DNA from: Pyrus communis
Lineage: Eukaryota > Streptophyta > Magnoliopsida > Rosales > Rosaceae
Length of the DNA: 64,000 nt
NCBI RefSeq assembly: GCF_963583255.1
Contig: NC_084803.1
Coordinates: forward strand, 13,252,478-13,316,477
Direction: 5' to 3'
The notes under the pieces are model-generated. The model was not told where the DNA came from. It searched no databases and saw nothing but the letters and a program-made list of their open reading frames with translations. The translations under genes were made by a program, and so were the position numbers. Positions 36,245 through 48,500 of this stretch are shown here, piece by piece (within the stretch, counting starts at the first letter, position 1; each line of letters opens with the position of its first letter).

Positions 36245-39200
36245 TGGAAAACTAATAGAGACTACTTTATCCTTGTCTTTCTAAATGCTTGAGTTCGAAA
36301 TATTTCTAGTACAACAGAGAAACATATATGTTTTCTCAGATCCCTTCTCCAATGTCTGTTTGACATCATCACGAGCACCGGGTAAGGACTGATGAATCCA
36401 TATTATACCATACATTTTACCCTAATTTTAGTCTTAATTTATTGGTTATTTTGGTAGAATTTTCATACTTCGTGATGTATTTTTAATGTAGGATATTCGA
36501 CTTCCTATAGAGCAAAAAGTGATCAAATGGATGAATTTTGGAGTGATTCCAATTGAAGGATGTTCATGTGCCTTTCAAGATGATTGTGTCAAAATTCCAT
36601 ATTTTTCTATCCTTGAACATTAGCATGAATATATAGTCTTTATGTAATTGCTTATGATATTATGCATGTTCACTGTGAATTATTAATCACTGTGATTTAA
36701 ACTGTCTTTATATCTTAATGATTAGCTATCATTATGATGTTTAGATAAATAATCAAATGTAATTCGATCGGAATACCACCGAAGAATTGAGTATTGCTTC
36801 TTGTGATTGATAGTTGTAATTTCACCTAGGATGAATATCACGTCTTAGGGGTTGCATGGTTTTTCAAAAGGTTTTCACAAAGTGTAATGAGTCATGTATG
36901 TTTATATTTGATTTGAATACCACAGATGGATTGCATGTTTGATATACATTCTAGCTTGAATACCACGAGTATAATATGCATTAGGAAAACCTAACCTTCA
37001 AAGTTGCATGGGTAATTTATAAGTAATTAATAAATCTACGTAGGATTGTTAAGGGGACAGTGGAATCTAGGCTTTTACAATTTGGTTTTCAAAACTATTT
37101 TCTTTTGTTTTCTTTTCTTTGCCAATTTATTTAATTGTTTTTAATTAAATTCGTTTTTATTATTTTTATATTCAAAATCAAGCTCTTCCCAACTTTGTTT
37201 TCAAATAATTAATTAAGAATTAGTTTAAATATAAATTATTCATTCAATCCCGGTAGAAAACGACCTAACTTGAGCCGTTTATACTACTATCAAGGAAAAT
37301 ACCCTATTTTTATCCCTATTTTGCAGGTGGTAAAAATACCTATCAAGGACCTCAAACTTACGACCCAAGATGAACTCTAGAACGAGGCAAGGCGGCTGCA
37401 CTGGGGTTCTGTACCGAAGAAGTGCTGTTTTGCGTAGTCTTTTCCCCATCCATGAAACAGAACATATTCTCTAACTCAAGAAATGAAATGAATGACATTG
37501 TACATATCTTTACTGAGTTTTCCAATCTACGGCGGAGATCCATTACCGTCCAGTTGAGTTGCATTTGCCTCTTGATGCATTTTATCAAGCATTTTCAACC
37601 GGCAGATTAAGTATCAGTTAAACTGCAGACTAGATGGGCACCTGCTGTAGCCTCCTTTTCATTACAATTATCACTCCAAATTGAAGAGTTTAAGCTTTAT
37701 CCTATTGGGCCTGGCCCTTGAAGCCCATATAACAATGCCTTAGAGTGTTGTTCAGGCCCACTGTAAATTTGTTTATTATTGAAAAAAACCTCATGTAATT
37801 GGAATTTTCTTCTTTTTTTTTTTTTTTTTTTTAATGACAAAACGAGAGTAATGAAAGTTTAGGCGAACAAAAGTACACATCGAGTGAGGTCACTGGCTAT
37901 AATTGCCTTCTCTCCTCTCAGATAGAGTAAAAAGAAGCAATCTAACCCCGATAAAAAACACTGTTATATCGCGGCTTGGTTGCTCCTTTTAATTAACCCC
38001 TCGAAAAGAATAGAAGGAAAATTTGAAAGGCCTGCCCTAACCAGCCTCTACGACAAAAAGATGACATAAAATTCTGTGAGGGCCAGATTATGTATGTAGT
38101 TAAGCATGATGAAAGATTGCTCAACTTCAGCACGATGAAGGCATGGAAATGTAATTTTTAGGTGTGTTTGAAACATGATCACGTGTTATTATTGGACTTA
38201 AATTTTACATGTACATTTGTATTTTGTTGAATATGCCTAAAAAATGTAACATAACAACTCGCTGTCAACCTATATTTTAACACATGAAATTAAAACACTG
38301 CGTGTCAGTATTTCCATTATGTACATGAATTGCACCTATCACTGTCTTCAAACAAAGTATTTTCTAAAGTAGCACCATGAATAGCGCATACAGCATACCA
38401 TATCATGTTTGAAGGTACTTTTTCAAAATTACACAAACAACTTCATTGAAAACTCAAGTTCTTGTATTTATAGCCTTTGTTCCAAGAGTTTAAACATATG
38501 TTTTCATTCAGTATATATATGATGAAATTACCGCGAGAAATTACCATGAAGTATGAAACCAAATTTGCCAATCGACATCAGATGCAACTATCTTTTGCTT
38601 GACTAGCTAGTTGTAAACATAGATGGACCATATGTTTTTATTTAATGTATATATGATGAAATTACAACAAGAAATTACCATGAAGTATGAAACCAAATTT
38701 GCCAATCGACATCAGAAGCAACTACCTCTTGCTTGACTAGCTAGTTGTAAACATAGATGGACCATTATTTATCACAAGGACAAATCCAAATAAGAAGATG
38801 GTCCCTTAATTGCTGTGCAGAACATTACTGTCTTGTAGTTAGAGAGATTTGAGACATCATCATCTGTTACGTGTTAGTCCTTCTTCGCATAAGAAAGGAT
38901 CTGGTACCAATTGGGGTACATGTTTATGTTTACAACCTTACGACGGAGTCTTGTAGACACGATGAAATATACCTTTGATGTACTGAGTGTAGTAGGCACA
39001 GTGAAATATATCTCCTATCAAACAACAGATTGTTTCTGGGAAGTAGGAAATTCATTACGTAAAAAAAAAATATAGGCCAATAAAATGAGTGATTTAGACA
39101 ATGAGATATGAGACAACTTTAAAAGTGGAACTCTTCATAAATTTTTTGTCACATTATATGGTTTTGTAAAATATTTTATAATATTAACATATAAATTGAT

Positions 39201-41253
39201 GTTAAACTGTAAAATGAAAGAAAGATCATAAAAAGTTATACTTTGAAAAAATCTTCTTGATATTTCTCATGAAATATATCTTTGACTGAACGGCAGATTC
39301 TATCTAGGAAGTGGGAACTAGACATATTGTTGTTTTCCAAACTCCTAGCTAAGACCCTGTTCCCTATGAGTAGACCCTAGATTCCCTCCCAACACCAAAT
39401 TATAAATTGGAAAATCCAATATATGCTTTTTAGTTACAAAGCAGTCGGATTTTTTTTGTGAAGAATAAATATATCATCTAATTATATCCGTTTATCATAT
39501 ATCGTGTAATAAAAAATTATTATAAATTTTTTTATTTAAAATTGAATATAAACAATACTTTACAAAAACTAATCGCACGATGTACGATGAACGAATGTGA
39601 TTAGAAGATCTCTAGAATCTTCATGAAAAGAATCCGGCGAGAATACTTTCTCTTTTGATTAAGGGATGCCCCTTTATATTATTGCAATGCCACAAAAGCA
39701 AATCTTAGATGCCAATAAGATAACTTAAAATCAAGTTTTAATCTCCCCTTTGGACATCATTGGCTCTCACTAAAGTTAGCAAAGGTATTTTCATTTAAGG
39801 AGAATAAAGGAAAGCAGACAACTTCACATAATATATCATGTATAAACTTTCATTCCAAGATATGTAAGAAAAAAGCATTGGATTAAAGATGTTCGCCACG
39901 TAAGGAAAAAGAAATGTTGTCCAAAGGTGGAAGATTCACCCACCATTTTGTAAAGGCATATGATTTGTTTCATCAAATATGAAATATTTAGAAACCAATA
40001 GCTTATCAAAAAATTCTTTTCTTTTTTTTTTTCTTCAGTTAGACGTACTTATGTTATTAGACTATTCATTATGCGGATTTTGAACTCCTTTTTAGTTAGG
40101 TTAATCGTTATAAATCAGAATGTCAATCCTGCGAGCTGATTTTTAGACCCCAAGGTGTAAAGGGAGAATGATGTATGAAAATCTCTTTTAGTTTTGCAAG
40201 AACAATGGAACTAGTCATATTAGGTTTTTGGTAGTTTAGTCTACCAAGTAGTCCTAATTTTTAAACAATTTTCACAGTTTGATTTTTTTTTAGAATTAAT
40301 TTTAAAGTCAATCTTCATCCTTCTATTTTTAAACTACTTAGTAAGAGCTTGTGTGGCATTACACAAATTTTAGGAGAGGGGGACATTGAACTGTGAAAAT
40401 ACTAAAATTTACTTCAAGTAAAAGCTTGTGTGGCATTACTCATTGCCTCTTTGTCCTTGATGTGTCGGTTTGTAAGGTGCTTTCTGATTAGGGTTTTGAC
40501 AACTGAAAAGCACAGCTAAGTTCGTTACTTTTTAGGGTTTTACATCACTAGCATCTCAGGGCAACTGTTAGGATATGGTACTTAGCCACTGAGAATCGAA
40601 AAAAGCTTACATGAATATGTGGTTTTTATACCATCAGCCTTTGAGACATTGTTTAGCTATTATTAGTTATTATCTCTGTAACTACGTGATTCGAAATAAC
40701 TAATATTCTTCTTCTGAATCAATTTACTAAGCGTGCACTATCCTTAACCAATAGTTTTAATGTTGGTTAGAGGCGAAAAAGAAAGAAAGGCTTCAGGCGA
40801 AATTCGATGTGAGGGTTAAAGAATGTAAATGTTGGATTAGGCATTGAATGGAGTTTTAGAGTTCAGATAAATAGGTATTGTATTTTTGTGCTGGTCTATC
40901 AAACTCATATGAAACATGTGTACATTTAACGAGAAATTCTGCCTTATTATTGGGGATGAAGATGTATCTCCAAAATCGTCAAAATTTTTTCCCTATCTCA
41001 CTTAGCACTCATCTAGTCTCTCACTCTCACTCATCGCTCACATAATGAATGAGATAGTAGCATAAATGTACACTATAGCCGTGATAGCTAAGCTTTCTCA
41101 GTGTACTAATTAGTGTGCACTATCCTTAACCAAAGGTGTTATAATGATGATTAGAGGCTCAAAAGAGGGTCAAGGTAAGTAATCAAAATGTTGGATTAAG
41201 GCAGTGGGTGGATGGAGGTAGGGTTGGAAATGGAGAGAATCTCAGTTGTTTGT
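36245..41253. other. Intergenic stretch, no supportable gene; possible LTR remnant
   Basis: The part at about 36390-37330 begins TGATGAATCCATATTATACC and ends with a T-rich stretch before GCAGGTGGTAAAAATACC. It reads like a retrotransposon LTR, but neither target duplications nor a second LTR are visible. A minus frame at 37358-37588 is of unknown meaning. A 134-bp tandem duplication lies at 38495-38764. A dispersed word (GTGAAATATATC ... GGAAGTAGGAA) recurs near 39000 and 39270. The rest is AT-rich. Confidence 0.4.
38495..38764. repeat. 134-bp tandem duplication
   Basis: CATATGTTTT ... GATGAAATTAC ... GCTTGACTAGCTAGTTGTAA ... ATAGATGGAC occurs twice with a 134-bp period (for example GATGAAATTA at 38521 and 38655), with a handful of differences. 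Confidence 0.85.
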
Positions 41254-41649
41254 TTATGAGCCAGACAAGGACAAGGACTTGGTGACAGAGAGCCCTTCAT
41301 ATGCACAATCATCAAAGGGTGATTGAAGCCCACAAGAGGTAGAAAGACTAAAAGAGACAGCAAGTGGGCCAAACCCTAAATATTTCTCTTCTCTCTTCTC
41401 CTTGCATATCTTAAATAATGGAGTCTCTACGAAGAGATCTTGATTTGACCACACACGAAGTTTGAAAGCGAGAGAAAGCTTATATCGAACGAGTTTATTA
41501 GTGGAGATGCAGATGGTGAGGAGAAAAAGCAAGAGTGAAAAAGTGGTAATGATGCAGGAAACTGAAACTGGTGGAGTTTGGTGGGTTGAGAAAATTGTCG
41601 AGATGCAAATGTGATGGAGAGAGAAGAGAAAGAGTGATCTTAGCCGCAC
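41254..41649 (-). other. 131-codon open frame, doubtful
   Basis: The frame MRLRSLFLFSLHHICISTIF starts with two hydrophobic stretches that could be membrane segments, but the composition (Leu/Ser/Phe from CT-rich DNA) is that of a chance frame in GA-rich sequence. I recognise no domain, and no promoter or splice context helps. A non-coding transcript or nothing at all are equally likely. Confidence 0.15.
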
Positions 41650-41749
41650 GATTCTACGTAAACGGTTGCGATTATTTGATCCCGAGAGTTCGCATAAAAA
41701 GTGTCTGAAGAGGGTTTTGGTCTGCTAAATTGTAGTCTCCCTCAACAAC

Positions 41750-41945
41750 AGAACTGGATCCTTTCCTGAACTTAAGATGGGGATCCTCATGAGCAGCCCA
41801 TCTGGACCGTTCAAACTTGATTGAACGGCTGCAATTATTATAACTTTTAGAGGGCCCCCTGTTTGGAGCCGTTGGATCACATTTCAACGATCTGGATGGA
41901 CTGCTTAGGAGGATCCCCATCCTGAGCTCAGCAGAGGATCCAGTT
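41750..41945. mobile_element. Mutator-like MITE, 196 bp
   Basis: Inverted ends of about 45 bp (GAACTGGATCCT-T--CTGA at the left, GAACTGGATCCTCTGCTGA read from the right, both continuing to GATGGGGATCCTC) are bordered by an 11-bp direct repeat CCCTCAACAAC (41739-41749 and 41946-41956). Long inverted ends with a 9-11-bp target duplication fit Mutator-like elements. Confidence 0.85.
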
Positions 41946-41956
41946 CCCTCAACAAC

Positions 41957-43715
41957 CTAGTGCCTTCAATTATGTGATTTGTTGTTTGCTCATTTGGTAT
42001 AATGGTGATGGAAAATCCATAGCATAGTCAATTATTAATTCATGTGGACCTTGTTGAAAGGCCAATAAGAACCATTGATTGGAATGAAGATAGGCAATCC
42101 AACGGCTGGGATGGGAATTCATATGGTATTATCAAAAACCAAAAAAAAAAAAAAAAAAAAATGTTTGGGACAAATGAATCTGGTATAAATATGAGAATTG
42201 TTATTAACACTTCAAAAATCTTATTTGGTACTCCAAACTTTCTATAATTAGAAAGAAAAATACTCTTGTGAAAAGTGTACAATGAAAATTTTAAAATGTT
42301 AATAACAATTCCGTAAATATTTAGGTTGTTAGTGTTGCTTGAGGCCAGTCATTTTCTGTCCTTATTACAATTTCATGGATTTTGCTACAGAGCAAAATCT
42401 AATGGTACCAAGTGGCTAGGCAACTGTCTGTATGTATTAAAGGCTAAACTGTCTCTGTGTGGCAAACTACACACATGTGCACATAAGCAACTCTACTTCT
42501 ATCTCATTGATATAGACAACCAGGTTTATCGGTACGCTGACCTAAGACAGAGAATCCGTCTTATGACTAGTTGTATGTTTTTTTTTTTTTTTTTTTTTTT
42601 TTTTTGGGGTCGATGTCCTTTATCACGTGAAGTCAAGTGATTAGTTGGAAAATCCCACACGTATACAAGCAACTCTATTTTTTATCCCATTGTTAAAGAC
42701 ACGAGAAAGTTTACAAGTATGACGATCTGAATGAAAGAATTTATCTTGTAATCAGTTATATATTTCTTTCAATCGAACTCTTTTGTAATGTGATGAGAAG
42801 AGATACATTGAGTCCCACCTTCCTACACTTTAGCCAACTTATTTAACTGTTTTTTTTTTTTTTTTCACATGACACACGAAGAGATAACTATTGATTCGTA
42901 TGCTGCATTGGTACGGGACCAAAGAGACAAACACAAAGAAATGTAGCCCTAACTTTAACAAAGAATTAATAGAATAATACAAGGAAAGAAACAACTCTTT
43001 TATTCACACGACTGACGAGAAGAGACAAACGATAGGATCGTATGAAGCTTGTTCAATGACAAACACAAGAATTGGGCCCCTAACTTTAACAAAGGATTAG
43101 TAGAAGAATACAAGGAAGAAAATAACTCCATCATCAAAGAAATGCCTTTGGAAGGGAAACTCTTGTATGGGATTGAAGAACGCAATGTCATGGGCAGTGA
43201 GTGCAGGAAAGGAACGGATGGAAGGACTCCCAGCTGGAAAGAGCCGGGTTTATCGGATCCTGTCCATTGAGCAATCCAAAACGGACACTTGGTAGGGAAG
43301 AGAGGTGGCATCCAAAGCTTTCTTTGTTTTTGTGCTTCTCTCCAACACCTTGAAATATTCAATATCATCACACCCTCTCATCACACATGTGGTTTTTGAG
43401 GAGAACAATGTTACGATACTGATTGTCACACTCTCGTTTTCTCTTTTTACAGTTTATCTCTTGTTTTCCCCGTATATTCATCTTTGATTTGTATAATCCG
43501 AATACCCGAAGGGCCGAAAGAGAAAATGAAGTGTGAAAATCGCCTCCCCACAAATACTACAATCTCACAATCAAAGAGAAAGGAATGGAAAACTGAAAGT
43601 GACTTCTTTAATTCATGCAATACTTTAAAGAAAGAGAAGCAAAGATGTTCAACATGAAAAAGGAAATTAATTAATATTTCATAGAAATAATTGATCAAAA
43701 ATAATAAAAATCCTA
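41957..43715. other. 3' flank of the polyamine oxidase gene, no supportable gene
   Basis: It contains long A and T runs (42141-42162, 42578-42605, 42850-42865). A stretch of about 70 bp (GACAAACACAA-GAA ... CTAACTTTAACAAAG-ATTA-TAGAA-AATACAAGGAA) occurs twice, near 42925-42995 and 43059-43130, as an imperfect direct repeat. A minus-strand frame at 43000-43371 has no recognised domain. Confidence 0.4.
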
Positions 43716-45422
43716 CTAATAATTGTTCCAAACACCAAGTTGGTAATGTTGGAGAAGCCTACTGGCTTCCCTAAGGCCACTACAGTAAGCTCCATGGGTT
43801 GTGGAATAATGGGTTCTGTGTGTAGCTTCCCCTGCAAACAGAATCTGCAGTGGAGGTGAAGAACTAGCAGCACTACCAGAATCATCAGATGGCAATGGCT
43901 CTGCCATGCTGTCCAAATCCTCACCGCTTGATCCAACTGCAACATACGAGTATGATCCCAGAAACAGTGGATCACTACCCCATTGACTCTTCAAAACCTG
44001 GGAAAATTTCACTTCGGAGTTCTCCTCCGGATTCCCATTCCCATTGCACAATTCATGGGAATGTGAGTTTTGTGATAGGAAGCTGGACACCGTTTGTGAA
44101 ACCCCGTTGATAATCTCTTCATCTGAAAGTGCTTCTAGCGCACGTGCTTCTTCCCCTGCAAACCAAGAAAGCAGAACGCTGGAATTGTGGTAGAGAGGGC
44201 AGAGAGAAGCTGTCTTCCTCATCCACCACGGGATCTTTTTATTCCTGAGCTCTGAGTCTGCTCTGTGGAAAACCATTTGTAAAAATGGAAACTTGCTGAA
44301 ATCTTGGGACTTCGGAGGAGCATGATTAGAACCCAGTTGCAGAAACAGCTTATTAACAACGCCAAATCCAAGCCTCGAAATCGCCTCGGTTTTGAAACGA
44401 GGCAGAGGTGGATTGAACAGACCAGAATCTTGGCGAATCGAAGCTTTGAGCACCCCCAAAGAAACTGTAACAATAACATGATCAGCTAACAAAACTGACC
44501 CATCAGAAAAATGGAGCTTCACAGGCCTTGTGTCGGATTCATAGCCCTTGTTCTTGCGATTATCCGGCTGCCATTGAATTTTTCTGACCTTCTTGCCCAA
44601 TTGGATCAACCCAGGTGGGAGTACAGAGGCTAGAGATTGAACAATGCTCAAGTACCCTTTAGCAATGGTGATTTCTTCGCCAGGAAACATCCGGTACTCG
44701 CTTTCTGCATTGTAATCGAGAGTTAACAAATCACCGGCTGATGTATAAGTCCTTTGGATGTTCTCATGCATTGCAAAGATGGCCTCTTGCAGCAACTTTC
44801 TGCTCCAATTTGTATAGCCACTGACCTGCTCATCTCGGTTTTTCTTCCAAACCCAATACGTATCAAGGCCTTGCCTTAAGAAAGAGCCGACACTGAGCTT
44901 CCCAACACCGTCATTGCTTGCAAAAATCCTGGAAGCTTCATCTCCAAGCTTACTGTATTCAAAATCACCATTGCACTCTCTGTCTGTACTTTCATCAAAC
45001 ACCTGCTTCCCCTGAGCATAATCCATCAAGTTCTTGAACAGAGACGAAATAGGGTCCACCACATCCGGTTCCAGCTCCAACCCACCTTCCGCGACGGTGG
45101 TGGGCTCGTCGGAGGACCCGTCCATGCACTCCCACGGCTGCGCTGACTCGAGGGCATTGATTTCCTGAGCAATTTTATGAACCGGGCTGCCTCCAATGCC
45201 GTGGATCCAGGTAGCTCCCATCTCAATCCGGTCGCCGCCGAACTCCGACGTGTTGATTCTGCCGCCAATTCTCTCCCCGCCTTCCACAACCACGAGCTCG
45301 AACAAGTCCTTAGACCCTGCAGCAGTGTACAGCTTGTTCGCCGCCGTGACGCCGGCCATTCCCGCTCCAATTATCACAATCCGTGATTTCTTGGCCACCA
45401 TTTTTGTTTCAGCTGGAACCAA
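43716..45422 (-). CDS. Polyamine oxidase, PAO5 type, intronless
   Basis: One uninterrupted frame of 568 residues. The ATG at 45401 (residue 8, MVAKKSRIVIIG) lines up better with known PAO5 starts than the first ATG, giving about 561 residues. The FAD-binding motif is GAGMAG at 19-24, with the GG doublet in VVEGGERIGGRI (46-56). A conserved Lys lies in GVVNKLFLQ, and the C-terminal flavin motif FAGEATHRTHYSTTHGAYCSG starts at 529. PAO5-type enzymes are FAD-dependent amine oxidases acting on thermospermine/spermine with release of hydrogen peroxide. They are cytosolic, and here the C-terminus (GVWNNY) indeed carries no peroxisomal SKL-type signal. Lack of introns is typical of this clade and contrasts with the multi-exon peroxisomal PAOs. 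The Ser/Asn-rich loop (SQNSHSHELCNGNGNPEENSE) is a clade feature. The gene looks functional. Confidence 0.95.
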   Translation of the reverse strand: MVPAETKMVAKKSRIVIIGAGMAGVTAANKLYTAAGSKDLFELVVVEGGERIGGRINTSEFGGDRIEMGATWIHGIGGSPVHKIAQEINALESAQPWECMDGSSDEPTTVAEGGLELEPDVVDPISSLFKNLMDYAQGKQVFDESTDRECNGDFEYSKLGDEASRIFASNDGVGKLSVGSFLRQGLDTYWVWKKNRDEQVSGYTNWSRKLLQEAIFAMHENIQRTYTSAGDLLTLDYNAESEYRMFPGEEITIAKGYLSIVQSLASVLPPGLIQLGKKVRKIQWQPDNRKNKGYESDTRPVKLHFSDGSVLLADHVIVTVSLGVLKASIRQDSGLFNPPLPRFKTEAISRLGFGVVNKLFLQLGSNHAPPKSQDFSKFPFLQMVFHRADSELRNKKIPWWMRKTASLCPLYHNSSVLLSWFAGEEARALEALSDEEIINGVSQTVSSFLSQNSHSHELCNGNGNPEENSEVKFSQVLKSQWGSDPLFLGSYSYVAVGSSGEDLDSMAEPLPSDDSGSAASSSPPLQILFAGEATHRTHYSTTHGAYCSGLREASRLLQHYQLGVWNNY

Positions 45423-45520
45423 ATTAATGGTCTTTTGGAATTTCTCAAAGGATGATGGAAAGTGAGAAAAGAAAGAAGTGTGAGGAGTGTGAGGTGAGAG
45501 ATTGAGTTTACTGATGAGGA

Positions 45521-45528
45521 TTTTATAA
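45521..45528 (-). promoter_or_regulatory. TATA box of the polyamine oxidase gene
   Basis: TTATAAAA on the minus strand lies about 120 bases before the preferred ATG and 100 before the first ATG. A second TTATAAGAAA-type match lies near 45560. The leader is GA/CT-rich. Confidence 0.6.
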
Positions 45529-45599
45529 GTGAAGAGAAAGAGGAGAGAATACTCTGTTTTTCTTATAAAACTCTACATTTTTTTCTCATTTTTTTTTTT

Positions 45600-48500
45600 T
45601 TTTTCCAGAAAGCGTTCTGATCTAATACTACATTTACAGTTTACATGACGTAATATTATTAGACTAAAATAGTATGATAACAATAAATTTGATTATATTA
45701 TAAAATCATGATTCTACGTTTACGATAAACTCGTGACATATAACTTGGTTTTCCTAATAAACACATGGCTCCACTTGTGTTTTATTTTTATTTTTATTTT
45801 TGAGGTCTTCTGGTAGAAGAAATATGGCCGATACCTAAAAGACAATTTCTGTATGAAATCTTTGTCCAGTAGGTCCTATAATCCCCCTCAACGCTACTGC
45901 CATTTATGTCCAAAGTATCAATTATTATCTATCTTCTGCAACTCTCGTTTGAATTTTGGATTTTACCCATTTCTACTGCTTGGACATAAAAGATCTGATA
46001 TCTTTCAGGCAAAAGTTACCAGAGGCAAAGGGGAAAGGTGACATTTGTGATATGGGATTTGCCAAGAACATCTGAAACTAAAAGGTTTGATAGGGCCTCT
46101 CACCAACCTTCACATGTACATTGGGTGAGGGATAGCCCACCAACTGAGCATTTCAATGGTCCCGATCACTTTAATGAGTTATTTTTGCTTACGTATCAAA
46201 GTTTAAATTATTTTCAACAACGAATGACTCGTTAGTTGTAAAATGCTTGGTATTTTCTTTTGATTTTTTAGTTCAATTGAACTATTCTTCCATTTGAGTT
46301 TATTGCGTCTTTGCTGGGTTCATAATATGATACAATGTTCATATTACATACTAAACTTTTCAATTATATATAAACAATATTGAAAAATGGGCTAGTCAAT
46401 AATGAAACACTCGAATACATAGATAAGTATTCTTAATCAACTATTGCTTTGATGGTCAGTAGAGGAGCCAGTTTGGAGCAATGGCTGCTCATGACCCCAG
46501 GTCCCCAACAGCTTCCTAACCTCATGTATATTTGTTGGTAAATTTATCTTTGACTCCAACTAAAGAGACTGAACAACGTTGAATTACAACCTATTGTTGC
46601 TTCTTTCTTCTCCAATTTCTTTCTTTCTTTCCTGTGTCTTTCTTTTCTTTTTTCTTGTATGCAACCCAATGGTGCACACCACGTCGTAGGCAGGTCTTAG
46701 CAGTCTGCAATCCTAAGCACACCTTGGCAGATGCAGATGCTAAAAGAACACAACAGTTATCGATAAATATCATCATCACAAGTTTTTGACGAATGTTAGT
46801 AGATTTTGATAGGTGCCCAACAAATGCTTGATGGAATGGTGCAATGAATTTTTTTAGTCGAAATCATGACCTTATTGTTGTAAAGTCATGACTTCGCCAC
46901 TACATGAGGTGCATGACGAGTTAGTGATTGTATAAACCCTTTTCTTTATTGATGGGATCTATTGTGAAAAACCCTAAACTATAGTCTATCTTGGCCAACG
47001 TGTGATTTGAATGGTATGAGACTGAGATATTTTTGCTCAACACTCTCAAGCAGTGATAATGCTCACTAACTTACTTATTATCATTGGATGATTTTAAATT
47101 TTAAAATTTGTGTCTATTTAGTATACAAATATCGAAAATTAAATTTATCTAACAATAATAAATAAAATGATGAATATCATCATCACTCGAAAGTGATGAG
47201 CAAAAATAATTCCGATTGAGATATAAAGGTAACGAATCATTGTGGCCATAAGCAACATGATGACATTCATTACTATGCCCCAACGTTATTATTATTATAC
47301 ACTAAGTCGTGGGATTACAAATGTTTATCAATTCAATAATTTCAATTCATTGTTTAGCATATCCAAACTTTTTTATAAATCTTCATCAAAGGTAGTGCAG
47401 ATATGAGAATTATATTAAGAACCCCATCGTAATCACACGAGTTTATATCACTTTCGAACTCCGTTGGAATATATATTACTTTCGCATATGTGAGAGTCGA
47501 ATATCAAACTTCATTCAAAGTTAAGAGAATTATTGAAGCAAAGACTGATTGATCAAATTACGTTATTAAACCTACAAAAGTTCATTCGGGAAATGATAAT
47601 CACGCACCTATGTCACTCCTCGCTCACTCATGTTTACTCATTTTCGTTTATTATGTTTGACTTATTAAATTTGATGGTTGGAAAAAGAATGGTGTGTAAG
47701 AAGAAGAAAATTCGTTTGTGTTTATTATTTCCCAATTCATATTAGGTTTGCATAACAGTTTCTTAATTTATTTAATTAAAAATTGGTTATAATATTAGTA
47801 AAATTAATAATTTAGTAACATCAACGATAACAACAATTTCATAGTTAATGATCTTAATGTGTCAAAAAATTGAGAGCTAATCAACACTTTTCTAGTGAGG
47901 GAAAAAAAAGGTAGTTGAGTTCATTATTGCTACTTTGCTTTTACGATGATTGAGACCCATATTTTGATATGGGAATTGATAGGAGAATGATGGGAGTGGA
48001 ATGGGGTACAAAACTGCCCATCTGTTCAAATCATTGTTCACTTGTTGTTGGGGTTTCATTTTTCCGCTTTTTAGCTAAAATGGTTAATAGAATTGGCATA
48101 ATTTTTTACTTTAATTATTGACAATGAAAATAGAAAGAATTGGTCATTGAGTTTGTTCACCGTAAATCACTTTAGTCATTTTGTAAAAAAAATTGTCAAT
48201 ATCTTCGTTAACTAGATGTTGGTTTGACAAAAATATCCTTAAAAAGATGATCATGTGGTCGTTTACGTAATAATCTAATGAGAATATTAACAGATTTTTC
48301 ACGAAATTACCAAAATGATTTATGGAGGGCAAACTCAGAGACTACTTCTACCGATGTTCATTATTAGGGACCAAACTAAAAAATTATGTTAATCTCAGAG
48401 ACCATTTTAACTAAAAGACGTTCACCTTTTTTGTCTGAATTTTTTCGTTGCCAATTTTGAACACATAGGAGTACTATTTCATTGACTATGTCATATACTA

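Noticed and set aside
36390..37330. Solo LTR in the beta-galactosidase 3' flank
   Set aside because: The composition suggests an LTR, but I could not define ends or a target duplication, so it is only mentioned in the gap entry.
43000..43371. Separate gene downstream of the polyamine oxidase
   Set aside because: No domain, no splice or promoter support. It partly overlaps an imperfect direct repeat.
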